Assembly: GCF_014191875.1 (NCBI RefSeq)
Contig: NZ_JACHXD010000028.1
Coordinates: forward strand, 1-46,442
Direction of reading: 5' to 3'
DNA from: Pseudoduganella violacea
Lineage (GTDB): Bacteria; Pseudomonadota; Gammaproteobacteria; Burkholderiales; Burkholderiaceae_D
DNA length: 46,442 nt
In this document: piece by piece, positions 32,109-39,939 of the stretch
How the letters are laid out: each line of letters begins with the position of its first letter
Position numbering within the stretch: position 1 is the stretch's first letter
The notes under the pieces: generated by a model
What the model was told of the DNA's origin: nothing
Databases searched by the model: none
What the model saw: only the letters and a program-made list of their open reading frames with translations
Position numbers and translations under genes: made by a program

Positions 32109-33734
32109 ATGCTGAATAAACTGGCCGGTTGGCTGTGGGGGCGCAGCGAGGTCGTCGATTACCCCTTTATTGAGCATGACGTGGCGCGCTACCACGTCCT
32201 CACCGAGGACGCGCAGCCGGCCATGCTGGACCAGCAGACCTGGCGCGAAATGCTGTTGCCCGCGTATAGCGAACGGCTGGCATCCGGCGCCAGCATCTTC
32301 GGCCGCCAGATGCTGCATGCGCGCCTGCGCCGCCAACAGGCCTCGCCCCAGTCCTTGCAGCGCTTGCACCGCTTCGGCGCGGAGCCGGGCTTGCGCGAGC
32401 GCTTGCAAGAGCATTGCCAACCGCTGCGCCAGGCCGACGCGGAACCCAGCACCGCCTTGTTCGGCCCCGAGCTGCCCGCCACGCCGCTTTGGGCGCGCTG
32501 GCTGGGCGTGCTGCCCTACGCGTTTCTCGGCAGCGTGGCGCTGGCTTTTTTCTGGGTACCGGCGTGGATCGTCGTGGTGGCTGGCTGGCTGCTGCTGATG
32601 GCAGTGCAGGCCGTCCACCACGAGCGCGTGCAGGAATGGAACCGCGTGCTGTATAGCCTGCGCCTGATGTTGCAGGTGCATGCCGAAGTGGGCGCCGCCG
32701 CTCCGCAGCTCGTCCCGTCCGGGGCGGACAGTGCGGACAGCGCCGGCCTGGCGGCCTTCGTCCCCGCCGTCGCCCAGATCAACCGTCTGCGCCATCGCCT
32801 GGTGCGCTCCGTGCTGGAGCGCTTGCCGCTGGCGAGCGAGTATGCCAACTGGCTGATGCTGCGCAATGTGCGCCACTACTACGCCACGCGCGCCACCGTG
32901 ATGCGGCAGCGCGCCTTGCTGCGCGAAAGCTTTGCGCTGGTGGCCGATCTGGATGCCGACCTGGCCCTGGCGCGCCACCTGGCGCAAACGCCGCGCCATT
33001 GCTGGGTGCAGCAGGCAGCGCCCGGCGCGCTGGCACTGGAAGCGCTGTATCATCCGCTGCTGGACGAGGCGGCGCCGCTGTCGCTGCAATTGGACGAAGG
33101 GCGCGGCGCCTTTATCTCCGGCCAGAACGGCGTGGGCAAGAGCACGCTGTTGCGCTCGATCGGCCTGAATCTGATCGCCGGCCGCGCCTTCGGCTTTTGC
33201 TACGCGGCGGCGGCGTCCTTGCCGCGGGTGGCGCTGTATTCCAGCATGCAGGGCGAAGATTCGCTGGGCGGCGGCGAAAGCCTGTACCAGGCCGAATTGC
33301 GCCGCGCCCAGGAGCTGCTGGCCCTGGGCGGACAAGGCCAGCCTGTCTTCTTCATCATCGACGAAATCTTCCGCGGCACCAACCACCTGGAATCGATTTC
33401 CGCCGCAGCTGCCGTGCTGCATGAGTTGACGGCGCGCGGCACGGTCGTCGTCTCCTCGCACAATCTGGTGCTCGGTCCCTTGCTGCAGGCGCGGTTGCAG
33501 CCCCTGTGCGTGCAGCGCGATGGCGAGCATGGCCTGCGGTTGCGCGGCGGTCTGCTGAACCAGACCAATGGACTGCGCCTGCTGTCCGAGCGCAACTTCG
33601 GCGCGGACATCGAAGCCCGCGCCGCGCGCGTATTCGACTGGCTCAGCGACTATATGGCCCATCCCGGCGATTGCAGCGGCGTGCTGGCGGACGCCGAAGC
33701 GCCGCCGTCCGCGCCGGCGCTGGCCTTACTGTGA
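32109..33734 (+). CDS. Membrane-anchored MutS-related ATPase
   Basis: A 541-aa protein carrying a MutS-type ABC ATPase in its C-terminal half: Walker A ISGQNGVGKSTLLRSIGLN, then SSMQGEDSLGGGESLYQAEL (signature-like), Walker B VFFIIDEIFRGTNHLES and a switch His in VVVSSHN. The N-terminal half lacks the mismatch-recognition domain and instead has two closely spaced hydrophobic helices (LPYAFLGSVALAFFW, WIVVVAGWLLLMAVQA). It resembles the MutS-related membrane family of unknown role. The start at 32109 has a TGGAG site. The 3' end overlaps the convergent S41 peptidase gene by 9 bp. Confidence 0.85.
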   Translation: MLNKLAGWLWGRSEVVDYPFIEHDVARYHVLTEDAQPAMLDQQTWREMLLPAYSERLASGASIFGRQMLHARLRRQQASPQSLQRLHRFGAEPGLRERLQEHCQPLRQADAEPSTALFGPELPATPLWARWLGVLPYAFLGSVALAFFWVPAWIVVVAGWLLLMAVQAVHHERVQEWNRVLYSLRLMLQVHAEVGAAAPQLVPSGADSADSAGLAAFVPAVAQINRLRHRLVRSVLERLPLASEYANWLMLRNVRHYYATRATVMRQRALLRESFALVADLDADLALARHLAQTPRHCWVQQAAPGALALEALYHPLLDEAAPLSLQLDEGRGAFISGQNGVGKSTLLRSIGLNLIAGRAFGFCYAAAASLPRVALYSSMQGEDSLGGGESLYQAELRRAQELLALGGQGQPVFFIIDEIFRGTNHLESISAAAAVLHELTARGTVVVSSHNLVLGPLLQARLQPLCVQRDGEHGLRLRGGLLNQTNGLRLLSERNFGADIEARAARVFDWLSDYMAHPGDCSGVLADAEAPPSAPALALL

Positions 33735-35210
33735 AGCCTTGCCGCCGCCGGCACCATACTGCGTAAGCTGCTTCAACACCCAGGGCTTGAGCAGCGCGTC
33801 GTCGTGGATCGGCCCATCGAATGGCAGGCTGGGGACATACGCTGCATTGTGGGCGCGCAGCCGGTCGCGGTAGACCTTCTGCGCCACAACCAGCCGCGCC
33901 AGGCCGCTGGGCAGCACCAGCGGACGCACCTCCATATACACGGTATCGGCGCCCGTGGTTTCGCCGAGGTGGACAGCGCCCGGCAGGGTCAGCACCACAT
34001 CCGCGAAATCGAGACAGGCGCTGCCGCAGCCCGACTTGGTGACGAGGGCGGCGCGCGCCTTCGACAGCGGCGCGGCCTTGTCATCGGGCGCGCTCAGAAT
34101 TCCATCCTCGTCGCTTTGCCGCAGGAAGGGCTGGCCCTGCTCCAGGGCGGCTTGCATGCGCTCCGCCATGCCCGCCCAGACCCGGTAGACCGGATTCTGC
34201 TCGTCATACTGCTTGCGCAGCATCGGCAGGATGAGCTTGCGGATATGTTCCAGATTGTCGGCGCTGACCCGCCATTCGGCGTAACCATGGTCGCGACTGC
34301 GCAGCTGATTGATATACGCCTCGCCATACAGCGCGGCCAGGATATCGTTGCCCCAGGCGGAATTGCCGCCGTTGTTGCCGCGCGTGTCGAAGACCACCAG
34401 CTCCGCGTCGCGCAGGCCGGCCACTTGCTTCGTCAGTTCCTTGAGTTCCTCGATCTCGGCCGCCTTGGGCTGGAACTGCGGCAGGCGCACCCAATATTGT
34501 TTCGGACCCACTTGGGTGATGCTGCTTTTCTTGTCCATTGCCGGCCGCACGCGATCGAGCTGGTCGTAGAAGGCGTTGCGCGCGATGTCGCTCCATTGCA
34601 GCGCCACGCTGCGCGCCTGGCCGTTTACCGCGATCTGGCAGGTTGCGTATTCCGCATGCGGATGCACTTCCTCGTTCAGCAGCACGGACGGCGCCAGCTC
34701 CGTCTTGATCCAGTCCAGTTCAGGATTATTCAGGAAGGCCGGCGCCAGGTCGTCCTTGACGATGGCATTGATGGCGCGCCCGTCGCAGGACAGCAGCTCC
34801 GCACTCACCGGCACATCGGCCTGTCCGCTGTGCACGACGCGGTAGCGGCCACCCTGACGCAGTACGATCAGATTCGCCCAGCGCATGCTGCGGCTCTGGT
34901 GGTAGAAACCCAGCGCCATATGGCCGTCGGCAAAGCCGGCGATATAGCGCGCCAGCATTTTCTGTACATCGCCCAGCGAGCGCGCCTGCGCCGCCTGCGC
35001 GCTGGCTTCGGCATAGCCGCGTTCCAGCCAGGCCTTGAAGTAAGCGTTTTCCTTGTCGAGCGGACCGGGATGGTTGTCGCGGATGCTTTGCTGTACAAAA
35101 TCGAGATCGGCTTTGGCCAGCGCGGACCAGGGGGCGGCGCTATCGGCCGCGCGGGCATGGGGCAGGGCGGCCAGCGCGAACACGCTGGCCAGCAGGGCTT
35201 TCTTCAGCAA
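33726..35210 (-). CDS. S41-family peptidase, secreted
   Basis: A 494-aa protein with a signal peptide (LLASVFALAALPHARA-ADS), an N-terminal helical domain and a C-terminal tail-specific-protease fold (ELVVFDTRGNNGGNS; then KSGCGSACLDFADV with Ser in the nucleophile region). It is probably periplasmic. The start appears to be TTG at 35210, with AAGGA 6 bp upstream; a TTG at 35216 is too close to that site and no ATG is available. It follows the acyltransferase gene by about 16 bp, so both are likely one transcript. Confidence 0.85.
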   Translation of the reverse strand: MLKKALLASVFALAALPHARAADSAAPWSALAKADLDFVQQSIRDNHPGPLDKENAYFKAWLERGYAEASAQAAQARSLGDVQKMLARYIAGFADGHMALGFYHQSRSMRWANLIVLRQGGRYRVVHSGQADVPVSAELLSCDGRAINAIVKDDLAPAFLNNPELDWIKTELAPSVLLNEEVHPHAEYATCQIAVNGQARSVALQWSDIARNAFYDQLDRVRPAMDKKSSITQVGPKQYWVRLPQFQPKAAEIEELKELTKQVAGLRDAELVVFDTRGNNGGNSAWGNDILAALYGEAYINQLRSRDHGYAEWRVSADNLEHIRKLILPMLRKQYDEQNPVYRVWAGMAERMQAALEQGQPFLRQSDEDGILSAPDDKAAPLSKARAALVTKSGCGSACLDFADVVLTLPGAVHLGETTGADTVYMEVRPLVLPSGLARLVVAQKVYRDRLRAHNAAYVPSLPFDGPIHDDALLKPWVLKQLTQYGAGGGKASQ

Positions 35211-35226
35211 TTGCAATCCTTGGTCA

Positions 35227-36336
35227 TCAGGTTTGAGGAGCGGGACGCCGGCGGCGCCATAGCAGGGTCAATCCATATATCAGCAAGAGCACGCCCAGCC
35301 AGCTGGCGTACACCACCGGCAGCGAGGGCTGATAGCCGGGCGGGAGTTGCGCGGCCACCGGTCCGCCCTGCGGCAAGCCGCCATAGCGCGCCAGCATATA
35401 CAGGCCAGCCAGGAAGTGGATCAGCGCGATATGGATCACATAGAAAAACAGCGGCGTGCGGCCGAACAGCAGCAGTACGCGCGGCGGCTGAAGGCGTTCG
35501 CATAGGGCCAGCAGCGGCAGCGCGATGCCCAGCGTGACGCAGAGATAGAGCAGGGACGGCGGATATTTGTGCACGCGAAGGAAGGACATCAGGTCGAACA
35601 TCCAGCCCTTGCCCTGTGGCGACCAGGGATCGGGATCGCCATACAGATTGCCGGCGCGCAGGGCGATAAACACCAGCAGCAGCACCGCGCCCGCCAGCAG
35701 CAGCCAGCGCTGGCGCCGCGCCGCCGCCCAGTGGAAGACCGGTCCCAGCGCATAGCCGGCCGCGATCAGTCCCAGCCAGGGCATCAGCGGATAAATAATG
35801 ACGATGCCGAACTGCCTGGTCAGCGGCACGAAGCCGCCCTGGTGCCAGGCCAGCCACAGCACCGATTCCAGCTTCACGCCGTCGAGCAGATTGTGCGGCA
35901 GGATGAGCAGGACGGCGATGGCCGCCACCGCCGGCCGCGGCAGCCAGACCAGCAGGGCCAGCAGAAGCATGCCGGCGCCCAAGGCCCATAGTACTTGCAG
36001 AATGATGACGTTGAAGCCGAATTGCCAGCTGAAGCTGATCCAGCTCGCCTCCAGCACGAGCAGCAGGGCGCCGCGGCTGGCCAGGTAGCGCGACAGCGCC
36101 GCCGTGCCGCAAGCCTGGCCGCGCAGGAAGGCCGAGCTGCCCGCCAGCAGCACGAAGGTGGTGGCGCATAAGTGGGTGATCCAGCGGGTCCAGAACCAGG
36201 CCGGCGTAGTGCTGTCGAGGTCTTCCGGATTGAAACTGGTGGGACCGAAAAAATCGCGCGTATGGTCGAGCGCCATCAGCGCGATCACAATGCCGCGCAA
36301 GACGTCGATGGAGGCCAGCCTCGCAGGTTTGTCCAT
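35227..36336 (-). CDS. Multi-pass membrane protein of the DUF1624 / HGSNAT acyltransferase type
   Basis: A 369-aa protein with about ten hydrophobic helices and the family start R(L)ASIDVLRGIVIALMALDHTRDFF, whose Asp and His are conserved in heparan-alpha-glucosaminide acetyltransferase-like membrane proteins. Other typical parts are the LLAGSSAFL segment and a C-terminal FYVIHIALIH. It may acylate an envelope glycan, but the substrate is unknown. ATG 36336 is preferred to 36339 because of the spacing from GGAGG. It is the first gene of a two-gene unit with the S41 peptidase. Confidence 0.85.
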   Translation of the reverse strand: MDKPARLASIDVLRGIVIALMALDHTRDFFGPTSFNPEDLDSTTPAWFWTRWITHLCATTFVLLAGSSAFLRGQACGTAALSRYLASRGALLLVLEASWISFSWQFGFNVIILQVLWALGAGMLLLALLVWLPRPAVAAIAVLLILPHNLLDGVKLESVLWLAWHQGGFVPLTRQFGIVIIYPLMPWLGLIAAGYALGPVFHWAAARRQRWLLLAGAVLLLVFIALRAGNLYGDPDPWSPQGKGWMFDLMSFLRVHKYPPSLLYLCVTLGIALPLLALCERLQPPRVLLLFGRTPLFFYVIHIALIHFLAGLYMLARYGGLPQGGPVAAQLPPGYQPSLPVVYASWLGVLLLIYGLTLLWRRRRPAPQT

Positions 36337-36548
36337 CATCTCCTCCAGAACAGCGCCTTGGCGCCATGGTTTTTCTTTTAATTTTCTTGCGGAAATATTA
36401 TGGTAGTGCTAAGTTGAGTTTTGCTGCAATAACAATTTCATTCATACACGAGACTTCCGCACGCCCATCTTCATCCGTTCTTAAGCCGCAACGCCGGCGG
36501 AGCGCGGAAACTGGCGGTTTTGCGCCCATCATCATCCCATAGATACCC

Positions 36549-37799
36549 ATGAAAATATTCACGAAGAAGCGTTTGGCCGTCCTGATTACCGCCTTGGTGG
36601 TGGTCGGTGGCGCGAGTGCGGTGTTGTTTCAAAACAAACCGGCGGAGGCGCCGCAACGTTACCGCACGGCGGCCGTGGACAGCGGCAATATCGCCCAGCT
36701 GGTGACGGCCAGCGGCACCATCAATCCGGTGGCGCTGGTGAATGTGGGTTCCCAGGTGTCGGGCACGGTCAGCGAACTCAATGCCGACTTCAACGACCGC
36801 GTGAAAAAAGGCCAGATCCTGCTCAAGCTGGAGCCGACCATTTTCGAAGCCCAGATCCGCCAGGCCGAAGCCAGCCTGGCCTCGGCCGAAGCCTCGATGC
36901 GCCTGGCCCAGGCCACCTTCACGCGCAACCAGACCCTGGTGTCGCAGAACTATGTGTCGACCTTGGCGCTCGACCAGTCCAAGCGTGAAGTCGATGTGGC
37001 CAAGGCCAATATCGAACTGGCCAAGGCCCAGTTGGCGCGCGCCCGCGCCGACCTGAATAACAGCGTGATCCGCGCCCCCATCGACGGCGTGATCATCAAG
37101 CGCACCATCGATCTGGGGCAGACGGTGGCGGCTTCCTTCAACACGCCCAATCTGTTCCAGATCGCGCGCGACCTGACCAAGATGCAGATCGACACCAATG
37201 TCTCGGAAGCGGACGTCGGCATGCTCAAGGAAGGCCAGCCGGCGCGCTTCGTGGTCGACGCCTACCCGGACAAGGAGTTCGATGCGCGCATGCGCCAGTT
37301 CCGCCTGGCGCCGAACGTGGTGCAGAACGTCGTCACCTACAACGTGGTGCTGGACGTGGACAATAAGGACGAGCTGCTGAAGCCCGGCATGACGGCCCAG
37401 GTGCGCCTGGTGGTGGGCGACCGCCAGAACGTGCTGCGCATCCCCACCGCCGCTCTGCGCTTCCGTCTCAGCGACGAAGAGCTGGCGGCCGAACAGAAGA
37501 AGCAGGCCAAGGCGGCGGCCAAGGACGGCAAGGCCGCCAGCGCCTCGGCCAAGGCGGCCGCGCCGGTGGCGGCGCCGGAAGAAGACAGCATCTCTTTCCG
37601 CAGCAAGGGCGATATCGCGCGCACCTTCAAGGTCTACCGGCTGGACGAGCATAACGAGGCCAAGCCGGTCGATGTGCGCATCGGCCTGTCCAACTTCCGC
37701 TATACGGAAATCCTGGACGGCGGCCTGAAAAAGGGCGACAAGGTCATCACCCGCAAGCTGGCGGGCGAAGGCAAGGACAACGGCGAAGGCAACCCGTAA
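36549..37799 (+). CDS. MacA-like periplasmic adaptor
   Basis: A 416-aa adaptor with an uncleaved N-terminal helix (RLAVLITALVVVGGASAVLF), lipoyl half-motifs (GTVSELNADFNDRVKKGQILLKLEP and IRAPIDGVIIKRTIDLGQTV), a coiled-coil hairpin (about 95-165), beta-barrel domain and a C-terminal membrane-proximal domain. An Ala/Lys-rich insert of about 35 residues (near 315-350) interrupts the last part. It is the first gene of a three-gene MacAB-type efflux set, and its stop overlaps the ATPase start by one base. Confidence 0.92.
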   Translation: MKIFTKKRLAVLITALVVVGGASAVLFQNKPAEAPQRYRTAAVDSGNIAQLVTASGTINPVALVNVGSQVSGTVSELNADFNDRVKKGQILLKLEPTIFEAQIRQAEASLASAEASMRLAQATFTRNQTLVSQNYVSTLALDQSKREVDVAKANIELAKAQLARARADLNNSVIRAPIDGVIIKRTIDLGQTVAASFNTPNLFQIARDLTKMQIDTNVSEADVGMLKEGQPARFVVDAYPDKEFDARMRQFRLAPNVVQNVVTYNVVLDVDNKDELLKPGMTAQVRLVVGDRQNVLRIPTAALRFRLSDEELAAEQKKQAKAAAKDGKAASASAKAAAPVAAPEEDSISFRSKGDIARTFKVYRLDEHNEAKPVDVRIGLSNFRYTEILDGGLKKGDKVITRKLAGEGKDNGEGNP

Positions 37800-38566
37800 T
37801 GGCGCCCCATCTGGTAGGCGGCAACCAGCCGCTGATCGATATCCGCGCCGTGCGCAAGAGCTACTTCTCGGGCAGCGTGGAGACGCCCGTCCTGCACGGC
37901 ATCGATCTGCAGGTGCCGCGCGGCGATTTCCTGGCCGTGATGGGCCAGTCCGGTTCCGGCAAATCGACGCTGATGAATATCCTCGGCTGCCTCGACCTGG
38001 CCAGCGACGGCAATTATCTGCTCAATGGCGTCGACGTGCGCAGCCTGTCGCGCGCCGAGCTGGCGGTCATCCGCAACCGCACCATCGGCTTCGTGTTCCA
38101 AAGCTTTAACCTGATCAAGCGCATGAGCGTGGCCGAGAATGTGGCGCTGCCGCTGATCTATGCCGGCGTCGCGCGTGGCAAGGCCCAAGCCAAGGCCCTG
38201 GTCGAGCTGGAAAAAGTGGGGCTCAAGGATCTGGCCAAGCGCACGCCCAGCCAGCTCTCCGGTGGCCAGCAGCAGCGCGTGGCGATCGCGCGCGCCCTGG
38301 TGGCCGATCCGCCGCTGCTGCTGGCCGACGAACCGACCGGCAATCTGGACACCCAGACCAGCGTCGAAATCATGCGCTCGCTGCAGCGCCTGAATGAGGA
38401 AACCGGCATCACCATCCTGCTGGTGACGCACGAGCCGGACGTGGCGGCCTATGCGCGCCGCCTGGTGCGCGTTTCCGACGGCCGCGTGCTGTACGACGGT
38501 CCGGCCGCGCCCGGGCTGGAACAGCTGGCCGCCAGCCACGCCCAGCAAATGCTGGCCGTCTCCTGA
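37799..38566 (+). CDS. MacB-type ABC transporter ATPase
   Basis: A 255-aa ATPase: Walker A GQSGSGKST, Q-loop FVFQSFNLI, signature LSGGQQQRVAIARAL, Walker B LLLADEPTGNLDT and H-loop VTHEPD. It is separate from the permease, unlike E. coli MacB where both are fused. A C-terminal extension of about 30 residues follows the core. One-base overlap with the adaptor gene implies coupled translation. Confidence 0.93.
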   Translation: MAPHLVGGNQPLIDIRAVRKSYFSGSVETPVLHGIDLQVPRGDFLAVMGQSGSGKSTLMNILGCLDLASDGNYLLNGVDVRSLSRAELAVIRNRTIGFVFQSFNLIKRMSVAENVALPLIYAGVARGKAQAKALVELEKVGLKDLAKRTPSQLSGGQQQRVAIARALVADPPLLLADEPTGNLDTQTSVEIMRSLQRLNEETGITILLVTHEPDVAAYARRLVRVSDGRVLYDGPAAPGLEQLAASHAQQMLAVS

Positions 38567-38579
38567 AAGCATACGCAAG

Positions 38580-39803
38580 ATGATTCTTTTTCAAGTAGTG
38601 ATCGAAGCCTTCCGCTCGATGCGGGCCAACCGCCTGCGCACCATCCTGACCATGCTCGGCATCGTCATCGGCATCACATCGGTCGCGCTGCTGCTGGCCG
38701 TGGGCGACAGCATGCAGCGCTTCATCGGCAAGGAGCTGGAACAGTTGGGCACCAATCTGGTCTTCATCGCGCCCGGTGGCGACCGCGCCCAGGCCCAGCG
38801 CATGCGCAACGGCGCCATGCCCTCGCTGACCATGCAAGATGCCGAATCGCTCAACACCCTGACCTCGCTGTCCGGCGCCGCGCCCGTGCTGCAAGGCAGT
38901 TTCAAGCTCACCGCCGGCAACGAGAGCACGGCCAAGACCGTGTTCGGCGTGACCCCGGCCATGTTCAGCATGCGCAACTGGCGCATCGATAAAGGCAGCG
39001 CCTTGAGCGATGCCGACGTGCGTTCCGGCGCGCGCATGGCCGTCATCGGCCGCAAGCTGGCCGACCAGTTCTTCTACAAGCAAGACCCGCTCGGCCAGTT
39101 CATCCGTATCGAGAACGTCGCCTTCCAGGTGGTCGGCGTGCTGTATGGCGAAGGACGGCAGGTCGATGGCGGCGACCTCAGCGAATACGTACTGGTGCCG
39201 ATCACCGCCGCCAGCGCCCACCTGGTGCGCTCGCAATTCCCCAACAATGTGCACTACATCATGGCGCAAGGGAAATCGGGCGGCAATCTAAGCGAAGGCA
39301 TCGAAGACATCAGCGAAATCCTGCGCGACCGCCACCGCATCCGCGCCGAAGACCCGGACGACTTCCGCATCGAAAATCTGGCCTCCTTCGCCGAGACGGC
39401 GCGCACCATCAGCGCCGCGCTGGCGACGATGCTGGGGCTGATCGGCGCCATCTCGCTGCTGGTGGGCGGCATCGGCATCATGAACATCATGCTGGTGTCG
39501 GTGACGGAACGCACGCGCGAGATCGGCATCCGCATGGCGATCGGCGCCCGGCCGCGTGACCTGCTACTGCAATTCCTGACCGAGGCCGTGGTGATCTGTC
39601 TGGTCGGCGGCCTGGTCGGTGTCGGTCTGGCAGCGGGAGCGGCGGCGGCCATCACCGCCACCGGCAAGTTCGAAGTCATCATCAATCTGCAGGCCGCGCT
39701 GGTCGCCTGCGGCTTCGCCAGCCTGGTCGGCATCTTCTTCGGCTACTACCCCGCCCGCCGCGCCTCCCGCCTGCAACCCGTCGACTGCCTGCGCTTCGAA
39801 TAG
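38580..39803 (+). CDS. MacB-type ABC transporter permease
   Basis: A 407-aa FtsX-type permease with N-terminal helix (ILTMLGIVIGITSVALLLAV), a periplasmic core and three C-terminal helices, with VTERTREIGIRMAIGARPRDLL between them and ARRASRLQPVDCLRFE at the end. The start is the ATG at 38580, 13 bp after the ATPase stop. With the two genes upstream it would form a tripartite macrolide/peptide-type exporter; the outer-membrane channel is not in this window. Confidence 0.93.
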   Translation: MILFQVVIEAFRSMRANRLRTILTMLGIVIGITSVALLLAVGDSMQRFIGKELEQLGTNLVFIAPGGDRAQAQRMRNGAMPSLTMQDAESLNTLTSLSGAAPVLQGSFKLTAGNESTAKTVFGVTPAMFSMRNWRIDKGSALSDADVRSGARMAVIGRKLADQFFYKQDPLGQFIRIENVAFQVVGVLYGEGRQVDGGDLSEYVLVPITAASAHLVRSQFPNNVHYIMAQGKSGGNLSEGIEDISEILRDRHRIRAEDPDDFRIENLASFAETARTISAALATMLGLIGAISLLVGGIGIMNIMLVSVTERTREIGIRMAIGARPRDLLLQFLTEAVVICLVGGLVGVGLAAGAAAAITATGKFEVIINLQAALVACGFASLVGIFFGYYPARRASRLQPVDCLRFE

Positions 39804-39816
39804 GGCAACAGTCCGG

Positions 39817-39857
39817 CCCGTGTCCACCTTGGTGCCAGGCACCGATCGGACACGGGC
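39817..39857. repeat. GGTGCC-core intergenic palindromic repeat, copy 2
   Basis: CCCGTGTCC and GGACACGGG arms surround the inner GGTGCC-A-GGCACC. It starts 14 bp after the MacB permease stop. It could fold into a long hairpin in both transcripts of this convergent gap. Confidence 0.85.
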
Positions 39858-39888
39858 CCATCTGCAAAACAGGCCGCAATACTGCTGA

Positions 39889-39931
39889 GCCTGTGTCCCC
39901 TTGGTGCCTGGCACCAGGGTGGACACGGGCT
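39889..39931. repeat. GGTGCC-core intergenic palindromic repeat, copy 3
   Basis: GTGTCC / GGACAC arms surround GGTGCC-T-GGCACC. It lies just downstream of the sulfatase-fold gene stop and about 72 bp from copy 2. The central base and some arm bases differ from the other copies, mostly outside the inner palindrome. Confidence 0.85.
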
Positions 39932-39939
39932 CGGCTGTC

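Noticed and set aside
32715..32745. GTCCGGGGCGGACAGTGCGGACAG inside the MutS-like gene as further activator sites
   Set aside because: The palindrome GTCCGGAC is not intact there and the sequence is explained by coding of a Ser/Ala/Asp-rich stretch.
39817..39931. Palindromes considered as ordinary terminators only
   Set aside because: They lack T-runs and recur elsewhere with the same core, so a dispersed repeat family explains them better, though they may also affect mRNA ends.
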